Shown: positions 47,162-55,799 of the stretch, piece by piece | Numbering within the stretch: position 1 is the first letter of the stretch | Layout: each line of letters opens with the position of its first letter | Source: Shewanella sp. 1CM18E | GTDB lineage: Bacteria > Pseudomonadota > Gammaproteobacteria > Enterobacterales > Shewanellaceae | Direction: 5' to 3' | DNA: 64,000 nt | NCBI RefSeq assembly: GCF_023161665.1 | Contig: NZ_JALNTW010000010.1 | Span: forward strand, 93,628-157,627 | The notes under the pieces: generated by a model | Seen by the model: only the letters and a program-made list of their open reading frames with translations | Database searches by the model: none | Told to the model about the DNA's origin: nothing | Translations under genes and position numbers: made by a program

Positions 47162-47806
47162 CTAATCAGCTGCATAGCCATTAGCTGGTAAACGCTGACC
47201 ATCTAATTGAGCTGCGCCATCTTGCATAGTTAAGCGGTTTTGGCTGAACCATTTAACCACTAGCGGATAAATAGCATGTTCTTGTTCATGTACTCGTTCC
47301 GCCAAGGTATCAGCAGTATCGTCTTCATAAACAGGCACTTTTGCTTGTAAAATAACCGGGCCGGCATCAAGTTCTGGCGTAACAAAGTGAACACTTGCAC
47401 CATGCTCAGTATCTTTAGCATCGATTGCGCGTTGGTGTGTGTGTAGGCCTGTATATTTAGGCAAGAGAGAAGGATGGATGTTTACCATCTTACCTTCAAA
47501 ACGCTCAACAAACTCATCGCTAAGAATCCGCATAAAGCCTGCTAAAACCACAAGGTCTGGCTGATATTTTTCAATCGCGCTTAATAGTCTTGCGTCATAC
47601 TCTTGTCTTGTTTCGCCGATATGAGCTATCACGCAGCTGGTATCAATCTCATTTTGGTGAGCACGGATCAAACCGTAGGCGTCAGGCTTATTACTTATTA
47701 CGCCAACAACTTCGGCTTGAAGGTTATCATCGCAACCGTCGATAATGGCTTGTAGATTACTGCCGTTACCTGAAATTAATACTAAAACGCGACAACTCTG
47801 GGGCAT
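47162..47806 (-). CDS. purN: Phosphoribosylglycinamide formyltransferase
   Basis: A 214-residue enzyme that transfers a formyl group from 10-formyl-THF to GAR (third step of purine synthesis). Motifs: LISGNGSNLQAIID at the phosphate site, VVLAGFMRIL, VNIHPSLLPKYTG (Asn and His) and HFVTPELDAGPVILQ (Asp). It overlaps purM by one base, so the two are coupled. Confidence 0.96.
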   Translation of the reverse strand: MPQSCRVLVLISGNGSNLQAIIDGCDDNLQAEVVGVISNKPDAYGLIRAHQNEIDTSCVIAHIGETRQEYDARLLSAIEKYQPDLVVLAGFMRILSDEFVERFEGKMVNIHPSLLPKYTGLHTHQRAIDAKDTEHGASVHFVTPELDAGPVILQAKVPVYEDDTADTLAERVHEQEHAIYPLVVKWFSQNRLTMQDGAAQLDGQRLPANGYAAD

Positions 47807-48846
47807 TACAGGATCTCCACTTGCTCTTCTTCGCCGTTACGCTTGGCAATGTTACCAATTAACCATGCGTTTTCGCCTTCTGCATTTAGCAATGTTAAGG
47901 CTGAATCGACTTTGTTTGCTGGTAAAGCGACAACCATACCAACACCGCAGTTGAAGGTGCGGTACATTTCAAATTGTGAAATGTTGCCGTTTTCCATCAA
48001 CCAGTTAAATACGACAGGCCATTGCCATGAGTCGCTGTTAACCACTGCTTTGCAATCTTCAGGTAGGACGCGTGGGATGTTTTCCCAGAATCCACCACCC
48101 GTGATATGCGACATTGCGTGAACATCATGCTGTTCAAGTAACTTAAGCAGAGATTTTACGTAAATCTTTGTAGGTTCTAGTAAATGATCGATCAATGGCT
48201 TACCAGCAAGTTCTTGCTCAGGGTCTGCCTTGCTCACTTCTAATACCTTACGGATAAGTGAGAAACCATTTGAATGAGGACCGCTTGAAGCTAATGCGAT
48301 AAGTGCATCACCGTCTTGCACTTTAGTGCCGTCGATGATGTCTTCTTTCTCTACAACACCAACACAGAAACCTGCTAGGTCGTAGTCTTCGCCTTCGTAC
48401 ATGCCTGGCATTTCAGCAGTTTCACCGCCAATTAATGCACAGCCTGATTGCACACAGCCTTCAGCAATGCCTTTTACTACTGCAGTAGCAACTTCAACAT
48501 CAAGTTTGCCTGTCGCATAGTAGTCAAGGAAAAACAGTGGCTCTGCACCTGCAACGATTAAATCGTTTGAACACATTGCAACTAAATCAACACCAACGTT
48601 ATCGTGCTTTTTATAGTCGATAGCAAGGCGTAACTTAGTGCCAACACCATCAGTGCCTGAAACCAGTACTGGATGCTTATACTTAGTTGGTAGCTCACAA
48701 AGTGCACCAAAACCACCTAGATTGCCCATAACTTCTGGACGACGGGTACGTTTTACTGCTGACTTGATGTTGTTAACTAGTGCATTTCCGGCATCAATAT
48801 CAACGCCTGCATCTTTATAGCTTAGTGGGGTAGTAGGAGTGCTCAC
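47806..48846 (-). CDS. purM: Phosphoribosylformylglycinamidine cyclo-ligase
   Basis: A 346-residue AIR synthase (fifth step of purine synthesis) with [47 protein letters not shown] and [16 protein letters not shown]. Usual length. First gene of purMN, divergent from upp across about 220 bases that contain a 9-bp hairpin (48928-48951). Confidence 0.96.
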   Translation of the reverse strand: MSTPTTPLSYKDAGVDIDAGNALVNNIKSAVKRTRRPEVMGNLGGFGALCELPTKYKHPVLVSGTDGVGTKLRLAIDYKKHDNVGVDLVAMCSNDLIVAGAEPLFFLDYYATGKLDVEVATAVVKGIAEGCVQSGCALIGGETAEMPGMYEGEDYDLAGFCVGVVEKEDIIDGTKVQDGDALIALASSGPHSNGFSLIRKVLEVSKADPEQELAGKPLIDHLLEPTKIYVKSLLKLLEQHDVHAMSHITGGGFWENIPRVLPEDCKAVVNSDSWQWPVVFNWLMENGNISQFEMYRTFNCGVGMVVALPANKVDSALTLLNAEGENAWLIGNIAKRNGEEEQVEIL

Positions 48847-49066
48847 GGAGATCCTCTCGGGTACGGGTAGAGATTATTATTGGATTTTATGCGGCGCTAT
48901 TCTATCAGCTTGTGACTAGCGTCGAAAGCTAAGTTTTTCAATAAACTTAGCGACAGAGGTCACGATTTGCCGCCTTTTTGAAACTTTAAGTTTTCCTATA
49001 TGAACAAATCTACTAGAATCGTTAAAATTTACCGTGAAAAATACGTTAGAAAATCAGGAGAACAAG

Positions 49067-49693
49067 ATGAAAGTCGTTGAAGTTAAGCACCCTTTAGTCC
49101 GTCATAAAATTGGATTAATGCGCGAAGGTGATATTAGCACAAAGCGTTTTCGCGAATTAGCGGCAGAAGTAGGCAGTCTACTAACATATGAAGCAACGGC
49201 TGATTTTGAAACTGAAAAAGTAACGATTGATGGTTGGAATGGTCCGGTTGAAATCGATCAGATCAAAGGTAAAAAGGTAACTGTAGTGCCTATCTTACGT
49301 GCAGGTCTTGGCATGATGGATGGCGTGCTTGAGCACGTACCAAGTGCGCGTATCTCAGTTGTAGGTATTTACCGCGATGAAGAAACACTTGAGCCAGTAT
49401 CTTACTTTGAAAAGCTAGCTAGCGACATGCCATCACGTATCGCACTTATTGTCGATCCTATGCTTGCTACTGGCGGCTCAATGATTGCGACTATCGACCT
49501 ATTAAAAAAGCGTGGCTGTACAGCGATTAAAGCGCTTGTATTAGTTGCCGCGCCAGAAGGTATTGCTGCGCTTGAGAAAGCACACCCAGATATCGAACTT
49601 TTCACTGCATCAATTGATGATTGCTTAAACGAGCAAGGTTACATTCTGCCTGGTCTTGGTGATGCGGGTGATAAGATTTTTGGTACTAAATAA
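49067..49693 (+). CDS. upp: Uracil phosphoribosyltransferase
   Basis: A 208-residue salvage enzyme that makes UMP from uracil and PRPP. It starts [20 protein letters not shown], nearly identical to the E. coli start, and contains the PRPP loop [11 protein letters not shown] and the [13 protein letters not shown] end. I chose the ATG at 49067 because CAGGAGA precedes it; an upstream in-frame GTG-type start at 49034 would add 11 residues. Confidence 0.96.
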   Translation: MKVVEVKHPLVRHKIGLMREGDISTKRFRELAAEVGSLLTYEATADFETEKVTIDGWNGPVEIDQIKGKKVTVVPILRAGLGMMDGVLEHVPSARISVVGIYRDEETLEPVSYFEKLASDMPSRIALIVDPMLATGGSMIATIDLLKKRGCTAIKALVLVAAPEGIAALEKAHPDIELFTASIDDCLNEQGYILPGLGDAGDKIFGTK

Positions 49694-49754
49694 GTATTGA
49701 ACTTGGTAAAGATGAAGTGGGTTTGAACCTAAGCTAACTAAATCATTTAACAAT

Positions 49755-49781
49755 AAAAAGGAGCCTAATGGCTCCTTTTTT
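49755..49781. terminator. Bidirectional terminator after upp
   Basis: AAAAAGGAGCC / GGCTCCTTTTT with loop TAAT, between the convergent upp and transporter genes. Confidence 0.9.
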
Positions 49782-49814
49782 GTTGCAATTTTTCTAAGCA
49801 ATATCGCTTATATA

Positions 49815-51134
49815 CTAAAGTACCATGGCTGCTATCCAACCAAACACTAGTAATGGAATGTTGTAGTGGATGAAGGTTGGAATAACGCTGTCTTTCATAT
49901 GATCGTGTTGGCCATCGGCATTAAGACCTGCAGTTGGGCCTAAGGTCGACTCCGATGCTGGTGAACCTGCATCTCCTAGCGCAGCAGCTGTGCCTACTAG
50001 CGCAATCGTCGCTTCTACTGAGAAACCAAAGCTCATAGATAAAGGTACATAGATTGCAGCAATAATTGGAATGGTCGAAAACGATGAACCAATACCCATA
50101 GTAATTAACAAACCGACTAGAAGCATCAAAAATGCAGCCAAGGCTTTATTATCGCCAATTGCTGTATTCATTATCTCTACTAAGCTGCCTACATCACCAG
50201 TGCCTTTAATCACAGCGGCAAAACCTGCGGCAGAAATCATGATAAAGCCAATGTTGGCCATCATGCGCACGCCTTGGTTAAAGATATCTTGATCGGCAAC
50301 ATGCTTAAGTGCACCGGAAAAACTAAATACGATAAAGCCGATAAGCGCACCGAAAATCATTGAGCCGGTATAAAGCTGCACCACTAAGGTTGCGACGACG
50401 GCGATGGCTGCAATAATGATATTGCGCTTATTAACGCCTTCTTCCGGCTCAGCAGCTAGGATCTGTTCTTCTTGGTACTCACGAGGCTTGCGATAGCTAA
50501 TAAAAATAGCCACCAATAAACCAAACACCATGCCAAGGGCTGGAATGACCATTGAAGGGGCAACTTGTGCCTTTACAGCTTGTAGGTCGTTGCTATTTAA
50601 ATTGGTTAGCAGGATGTCGTATAGGAAGATGCCACCAAAGCCTACAGGTAATACCATGTAGGTTGTTACCAGACCAAATGTCAGTACACAAGCAACTAAA
50701 CGACGGTCCATTTTTAATTTAGACATTACATGCAGTAATGGTGGAATTAAAATCGGAATAAAGGCGATATGGATCGGTAGTATATTTTGAGATGAGATAG
50801 CCATCGCAAGGATGGTTAATAATAATACCCAACGTACACGATTGTTGTTGGTACTATTTTGCTCTTTGCCTAACAAGCTAATCACTTTATTAGAAATTAC
50901 CGTAGTAAGACCAGAATGCGATAGCGCGACGGCAAAAGCGCCGAGCAGAGCATAGCTTAAGGCTATTTGTGCACCGCCACCAAGACCTGTATTAAAAGCA
51001 GCTACGGTTTGATGTAGGTCCATTCCTCCCACAAGGCCAGCAACTAGTGCGGAGATAGTTAGCGCAATAACAATATTAACTCTAGCTAAGCTGAGGCCTA
51101 ACATTAGGCATACAGCGATGACAACAGCATTCAT
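49815..51134 (-). CDS. NhaC/YuiF-type transporter
   Basis: A 439-residue inner-membrane protein with about 11-12 TM segments. It has features of the COG2056 (YuiF, NhaC superfamily) group: [53 protein letters not shown] and [20 protein letters not shown]. Relatives are annotated as putative histidine or amino-acid transporters or Na+/H+ antiporters. Given Na+-NQR in the same genome, Na+-coupled uptake is plausible. The substrate is uncertain. Confidence 0.82.
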   Translation of the reverse strand: MNAVVIAVCLMLGLSLARVNIVIALTISALVAGLVGGMDLHQTVAAFNTGLGGGAQIALSYALLGAFAVALSHSGLTTVISNKVISLLGKEQNSTNNNRVRWVLLLTILAMAISSQNILPIHIAFIPILIPPLLHVMSKLKMDRRLVACVLTFGLVTTYMVLPVGFGGIFLYDILLTNLNSNDLQAVKAQVAPSMVIPALGMVFGLLVAIFISYRKPREYQEEQILAAEPEEGVNKRNIIIAAIAVVATLVVQLYTGSMIFGALIGFIVFSFSGALKHVADQDIFNQGVRMMANIGFIMISAAGFAAVIKGTGDVGSLVEIMNTAIGDNKALAAFLMLLVGLLITMGIGSSFSTIPIIAAIYVPLSMSFGFSVEATIALVGTAAALGDAGSPASESTLGPTAGLNADGQHDHMKDSVIPTFIHYNIPLLVFGWIAAMVL

Positions 51135-51451
51135 AATGTGATTAATCTATTTCTTATATTTGAAGTTGTGTCCATTTTTGCCCGTTAATAGCTGCGATGT
51201 CCAGCATCTATGCTGTATATCTTGAATTCAAACAGAGTTGTGAATTAGCTGTAGCTTAATATGCAAACAAACTGTGAATAGTTACAATAAAAATAGGGTT
51301 AAGCTGTCGGGATTGTGGCCAGTTAACAGAATAATCATTTAAAAAAGTGATATTGCTCTCAAATAGCTTGTGTAGAGTTTAACACTGCCTATAATGCCTT
51401 TTAGATTTAAACGAAACAGCGTTTTTAGCAATCCATAGATGGAGAAATAAA
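51135..51451. other. Divergent promoter region of the transporter and peroxiredoxin genes
   Basis: About 315 bases between divergent genes. A sigma-70-like promoter for the peroxiredoxin gene is annotated at 51368-51395. Nothing else was recognised. Confidence 0.4.
51368..51395 (+). promoter_or_regulatory. Promoter of the peroxiredoxin gene
   Basis: TTGTGT (51368-51373), a 16-base spacer, then a perfect TATAAT (51390-51395), about 57 bases before the ATG; TGGAGA serves as ribosome site. Confidence 0.6.
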
Positions 51452-52057
51452 ATGAGCGTATTAGTCGGCCGTCCGGCCCCTGATTTTACTGCTGCTGCAG
51501 TACTAGGTAATGGTGAAATTGTTGATACCTTTAACCTATCTGAAGCAATTAAAGGAAAGACTGCCGTAGTATTCTTCTACCCACTTGATTTCACTTTTGT
51601 GTGCCCATCAGAGCTGATTGCTTTTGATCACCGCATGGATGAGTTCAAGAAGCGTGGCGTTGAAGTTATCGGTGTTTCAATCGATTCTCAGTTCACTCAC
51701 AACGCATGGCGTAACACACCAGTAGACAAGGGTGGTATTGGCCAAGTTCAATACACGCTAGTTGCTGACGTTAAGCATGAGATCTGTAAAGCATATGATG
51801 TTGAGCATCCAGAAGCAGGTGTTGCATTCCGTGGTTCATTCCTTATCGACAAAGAAGGTCAAGTTCGCCACCAAGTGGTAAACGATCTTCCACTTGGTCG
51901 TAACGTTGACGAAATGATCCGTATGGTTGATGCACTTCAATTCCATGAAGATCACGGTGACGTTTGCCCAGCGGGTTGGGAAAAAGGTGACAAAGGTATG
52001 GACGCAAGCCCAGAAGGTGTTGCTTCTTACCTAACTGACAATGCAGACGCACTATAA
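51452..52057 (+). CDS. Typical 2-Cys peroxiredoxin (Prx1/AhpC type)
   Basis: A 201-residue peroxidase that reduces H2O2 and organic peroxides. The peroxidatic Cys51 lies in DFTFVCPSELIAFD and the resolving Cys172 in HGDVCPAGW. A long C-terminal tail follows the resolving Cys (KGDKGMDASPEGVASYL), typical of eukaryotic-like Prx1/Tsa proteins. Partner reductase (AhpF or thioredoxin) is not encoded nearby. Confidence 0.93.
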   Translation: MSVLVGRPAPDFTAAAVLGNGEIVDTFNLSEAIKGKTAVVFFYPLDFTFVCPSELIAFDHRMDEFKKRGVEVIGVSIDSQFTHNAWRNTPVDKGGIGQVQYTLVADVKHEICKAYDVEHPEAGVAFRGSFLIDKEGQVRHQVVNDLPLGRNVDEMIRMVDALQFHEDHGDVCPAGWEKGDKGMDASPEGVASYLTDNADAL

Positions 52058-52088
52058 TTTATTAAATTGTAGTCACTGTTAGCATAAT

Positions 52089-52115
52089 AAAAGCTGCGTC
52101 TATCGCAGCTTTTTT
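52089..52115 (+). terminator. Terminator of the peroxiredoxin gene
   Basis: AAAAGCTGCG / CGCAGCTTTT with loop TCTAT and a T run. Confidence 0.9.
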
Positions 52116-52199
52116 GTATGGAAAAATAGCCTAGTAATAAAAATTAGCGCTAAAAAGCAGAACTGGATTTCTGCAGGACTAATACATTAAGGACATTGT

Positions 52200-53216
52200 A
52201 TGAACCCCATGGAGTTTAATATTCCAGCCGACGACAAACATTCGTTTGCCGAATATTTCCAACAACACATAGAGCCTAAATGGCGCAGCTATGAAGCCAA
52301 ACGTATTCCTATTGTTGCTAAATACCAAGATCGCAGAAAAATTAGTCAGCCAATCTCTTATATTGCCATGTTTGCTGGGCTGTTTGGTTTTGTTGGTATT
52401 TTTTATGCTTTAGCTATTGCTAATGATGACGCCTTTTTTCTTGTAGGTGGTTTGCTGTTGTTTGTTGTGGCTATGATTGTAGGTGTTGGCGTTAATTTTT
52501 GGGCAGGTAGTGAAACATTTAAGTTTCGTGACGGCGTGATTAAAGTGATTCATCCGCTTGTGCTGCGTTATTTTGGTGAGAGCTTTATGCTTAATCCTAA
52601 AAATCTACCAGAGATTAAAGCGTACCAGCGATATGGTATTTTACCCAAATACGATAGAGGTTACTTTCAAGATAGTGTTAAAGGTGAATATAAAGGCGTG
52701 GCTTTTCTGGTTCGCGAACTTAATTTATCTGTAGCTAATGGCACTGAAGATAATAAAACGAAATATAAAACAATTTTCGACGGTATTGTTATTGAGTTTG
52801 ATACCTTTAAAAAATTTAATGGTGAAACTCAGGTGAGGCTAGACAAGGGCACTTTAGGCAATAAATACCAGGCTTTTAAACAGGATTTATCTCGGGTGAA
52901 ACTTGAGGATGTAAACTTTGAGCGTCAATTTGAGGTGTATAGCAGTGATCAAGTTGAAGCCAGGTATTTGTTAACTCCAACGACCATGGCGCGCTTTCAG
53001 TCATTATCCAACTTCTATGGTTCGCAGCTAGAAGCCTGTTTTAAAGGTGGTAAACTGTTTATGAAAATAGCCACTAAACATAATTATTTTGAATCTAAGT
53101 TAGATATTCTTAAGCCGTTGGACTTTAGTCATGATATTGAGCAGCTTTTTAGAGAGCTTAACCAGATCTTTGCCTTAATCGATGCGTTAAAACTTGATGA
53201 TAAGACCGGGCTGTAA
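52200..53216 (+). CDS. DUF3137 domain protein
   Basis: A 338-residue protein with two adjacent TM helices near 55-100 (ISYIAMFAGLFGFVGIFYAL and FFLVGGLLLFVVAMIVGVGV) and a C-terminal soluble domain. Segments such as FQDSVKGEYKG and FEVYSSDQVEARYLLTP match the DUF3137 ('galanin-like') family, whose function is unknown. AGGA precedes the ATG. Confidence 0.78.
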   Translation: MNPMEFNIPADDKHSFAEYFQQHIEPKWRSYEAKRIPIVAKYQDRRKISQPISYIAMFAGLFGFVGIFYALAIANDDAFFLVGGLLLFVVAMIVGVGVNFWAGSETFKFRDGVIKVIHPLVLRYFGESFMLNPKNLPEIKAYQRYGILPKYDRGYFQDSVKGEYKGVAFLVRELNLSVANGTEDNKTKYKTIFDGIVIEFDTFKKFNGETQVRLDKGTLGNKYQAFKQDLSRVKLEDVNFERQFEVYSSDQVEARYLLTPTTMARFQSLSNFYGSQLEACFKGGKLFMKIATKHNYFESKLDILKPLDFSHDIEQLFRELNQIFALIDALKLDDKTGL

Positions 53217-53287
53217 AGTGGTTACGCACAGAACGGTGGTTTGCATTCAGTATTGAATCGACTCAATACTGAGTCAACATCGTAAAC

Positions 53288-53320
53288 AAAAAGACGAAGA
53301 TAGATTATCTTCGTCTTTTT
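53288..53320 (+). terminator. Terminator after the DUF3137 gene
   Basis: A 15-bp perfect stem (AAAAAGACGAAGATA / TATCTTCGTCTTTTT) with a T run. A second AT-rich hairpin (CAGTATTGA/TCAATACTG, 53248-53271) precedes it. Confidence 0.9.
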
Positions 53321-53391
53321 GTTTGTTAAAGAGTAATTTTTTGACAGTGAGCTTTAATTGGCTGACGCTAAAATCAACTTACTTAAAGTCA

Positions 53392-54114
53392 TTAACTCAA
53401 TTCATCTGTAGCAGATGCTGCCTCTGATGTTGCTTCTGAAGCTGCAGTATCGACTTCATTGAGGTTTTCATTGGTTTCATCAGCAATAAATGGCCAGCCG
53501 CCAAGCGCTTTCCAGCGGTTTACAATCAAGCAAAACAGTTCAGCTGTGCGTTCAGTATCATAAAGAGCTGAGTGCGCTTCACGGTTATCAAATGGGATCC
53601 CTGCCATAGCACAAGCTTTGGCTAAAACCGTTTGCCCAATAGCTAAGCCGGCAAGTGCTGCGGTATCGAATGTAGCAAATGGGTGAAATGGCGTACGTTT
53701 AAGGTTGTTGCGCTCAATTGCTTGAGTTACAAAGCCATGATCAAATGCAGCATTGTGGGCAACGATTATACTGCGATGACATCCAACGGCTTTTTGGGCT
53801 TTTTTAACTTCTTTAAATATTTCTAAGAATGCTTCTTTTTCACTTACCGCACCACGCAGTGGGTTAGTTGGATCTATGCCTGTGAAAGCTAATGCTTCAG
53901 GTTCGAGGTTCGCACCTTCGAAAGGCTCGATATGGAAATGCAATGTCTTATCGAGACTGAGCACACCTTCTTCATCCATCTTTAGCATAGTGACAGCAAT
54001 TTCTAATAGAGCGTCAGTTTTTGAGTTAAAACCCGCGGTTTCAACATCAATGACCACTGGGAAATACCCTCTAAAGCGGTTTTTCATTAAGTTAGGGTCG
54101 AAAGTGTCAGTCAT
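53392..54114 (-). CDS. rnt: Ribonuclease T
   Basis: A 240-residue 3'-5' exoribonuclease that trims tRNA and other RNA ends. The DEDDh residues are all present at the E. coli positions: Asp23 and Glu25 (VIDVETAG), Asp125 (HNAAFDHGF), His181 and Asp186 ([12 protein letters not shown]). The protein has an extra Glu/Ala/Ser-rich C-terminal tail of about 20 residues. It is divergent from motY, an arrangement known in Vibrio and Shewanella. Confidence 0.95.
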   Translation of the reverse strand: MTDTFDPNLMKNRFRGYFPVVIDVETAGFNSKTDALLEIAVTMLKMDEEGVLSLDKTLHFHIEPFEGANLEPEALAFTGIDPTNPLRGAVSEKEAFLEIFKEVKKAQKAVGCHRSIIVAHNAAFDHGFVTQAIERNNLKRTPFHPFATFDTAALAGLAIGQTVLAKACAMAGIPFDNREAHSALYDTERTAELFCLIVNRWKALGGWPFIADETNENLNEVDTAASEATSEAASATDELS

Positions 54115-54254
54115 TAAAATTTCCCAAAAATGTGCAAGTGACTATTATGCGGCAACTGATAATCACTGTCATGTTCGTTTGCTTGATTTATAGGCTAAAG
54201 AAAAATAATTCTTTGCCGATAAACAAGAGTGATATGAATTTAGAGAGTTAATTT

Positions 54255-55124
54255 ATGCGGCTTTGGGTAATTTTAGCATCATTTTTGATCCTCCCTTTTT
54301 CTGCTAATGCAGATTTGAGGCAATATGTGGCTTCTTTGGAGGAGTCGCAGTGGCGTTTGAGTGGCAACAATCCTGTGATGTGCCGCTTAGAGCATGATAT
54401 CCCATCTTATGGTAAAGCTGTATTTACTAGCCGAGCAGGCAAAGACCATAACTTGAACTTTAGTTTGGACATGTGGGTGAAACCTGATCAAGTCACTCAA
54501 GCTAAATTAATTAGTATGGCACCAGCATGGCGCCCGGGTGTGGTATCTAAAGATATTACTGAGTTAACCTATCAAAAGTATTTTAGTGGTGAAGTGCCTC
54601 GTAACGCAGCTTGGTCAATGTTGGCCGAATTAGAAAGCGGTATGCAGCCTACTTTTTATTATGCTGACTGGTATAACGAAGCAAATAAAGTAGCTGTAGG
54701 TTTGTCGGCGGTTAACTTTAGACGCCAATACTCAGAATTTAAAGCCTGTTTATCGTCGTTATTGCCGTACTCTTTTGAGGATATCGCGCTTACAGTGCTC
54801 ACCTATGAGTCAGGTGGTACAGAGTTAACACGCTATTCTAAATCGCAAATAGCGCGAGTGCAGGAGTATTTAGCTTACGATAAGAACGTGGACTTAGTTT
54901 TGATCGATGCTTACACAGATAGTTATGGTGGTCGCAGTGCTAACATGCGAGTGTCAGAGCAACGAGCGGATTCTGTGAAAGAGCTTTTTGTTGCAAGTGG
55001 CATTGGTCAAAATCGAATTCATACAATGGGGCATGGCGAGAAAAGGCATGTTGCGTCGAATCAGACTATTGAAGAACGATCTAGAAACCGCCGTGTGGTA
55101 ATTAGAATTAGTAAGCCACTCTAG
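54255..55124 (+). CDS. motY: Sodium-driven flagellar motor T-ring protein MotY
   Basis: A 289-residue protein with a signal peptide (MRLWVILASFLILPFSANA), an N-terminal domain that holds the stator ring, and a C-terminal OmpA-like peptidoglycan-binding domain (IDAYTDSYGGRSANMRVSEQRA, then MGHGEKR and RNRRVVI). MotY surrounds the basal body and recruits PomAB stators in Na+-driven polar flagella. Its place beside rnt supports the call. Confidence 0.93.
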   Translation: MRLWVILASFLILPFSANADLRQYVASLEESQWRLSGNNPVMCRLEHDIPSYGKAVFTSRAGKDHNLNFSLDMWVKPDQVTQAKLISMAPAWRPGVVSKDITELTYQKYFSGEVPRNAAWSMLAELESGMQPTFYYADWYNEANKVAVGLSAVNFRRQYSEFKACLSSLLPYSFEDIALTVLTYESGGTELTRYSKSQIARVQEYLAYDKNVDLVLIDAYTDSYGGRSANMRVSEQRADSVKELFVASGIGQNRIHTMGHGEKRHVASNQTIEERSRNRRVVIRISKPL

Positions 55125-55142
55125 TAATTCAATACGATAAAT

Positions 55143-55169
55143 AGCCTAGCGATAATGCTGGGCTTTTTT
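55143..55169 (+). terminator. Terminator of motY
   Basis: AGCCTAGC / GCTGGGCT with one G-T pair and a T run. Confidence 0.85.
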
Positions 55170-55247
55170 GTGGGCGTTATTTAATTCTAGGATTTGAAAC
55201 GTCAATTACTTATTAAGGTTAACTATAAATTTTGGCGGTGATAGGGC

Positions 55248-55418
55248 AAAAAAAAGCCCGCTCACATGGTGAGCGGGCCGCAAAATAAATCATTGCAATC
55301 AACAAATTGAAGGAAGGAAGTCAAGCATAAGAACCAGGGATATAACTTCCGTGGAAAACCACCAAAGTTTTAAAAGTTCTTGTTTCCATATCTGCTAGGC
55401 AGACACTTCCTGAAAACG
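55248..55418 (-). ncRNA. Candidate small RNA, possible dual-function (short ORF inside)
   Basis: On the minus strand a near-perfect sigma-70 promoter (55425-55453) leads to an expected start near 55418. The transcript would run about 170 nt to a strong hairpin GCCCGCTCAC/GTGAGCGGGC (55256-55278) followed by eight U. No known family was recognised; it is not Spot 42, GcvB, 6S or RyhB by comparison with sequences I remember. Three GGA motifs (AGGAAG, TGGAAA, CGGAAG) occur. Inside, 55321-55389 could encode 22 residues (METRTFKTLVVFHGSYIPGS and a short end). Transcription is an inference from signals only. Confidence 0.6.
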
Positions 55419-55424
55419 AGACGA

Positions 55425-55453
55425 ATTATAGAGTTGAGCGACTGGTCTGACAA
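55425..55453 (-). promoter_or_regulatory. Promoter of the candidate small RNA
   Basis: Minus-strand TTGTCA (55448-55453), exactly 17 bases, then TATAAT (55425-55430): one mismatch from the full sigma-70 consensus. Confidence 0.75.
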
Positions 55454-55799
55454 ACTAGAATTATTAGAGCTTGCCATTAGTTTTGCTAATGGTTGGGCTT
55501 GAGGGGTTTGATGGTAAAAACAGCGTAAAGCTAGGTTATTGTGGCGTTTGTCACATTTAAATCGGTATTTAGCATGATATTTTATTTATCTATGTTACTA
55601 ACTTATTAACAGTTACTTAGTTTAGTGATTAAAAATAATCATTAAACAAATCTTTGCGATGAGATTTTTTAGTTTGTATAGTGCGCTTGCAGATAAGCGT
55701 TAAGTTAGTAAGGGTAACAATAAGATTATCTAATTAGCGAAGCTTGGCGACAACAACAGAACTCTTACGGTAAAAGAGTCAGTTAATCAGGGATAAATT
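55454..55799. other. Intergenic region upstream of the prolyl oligopeptidase gene
   Basis: About 345 bases; a small hairpin (CCATTAG/CTAATGG near 55474-55492) is the only structure seen. It should contain the peptidase promoter. Confidence 0.35.
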
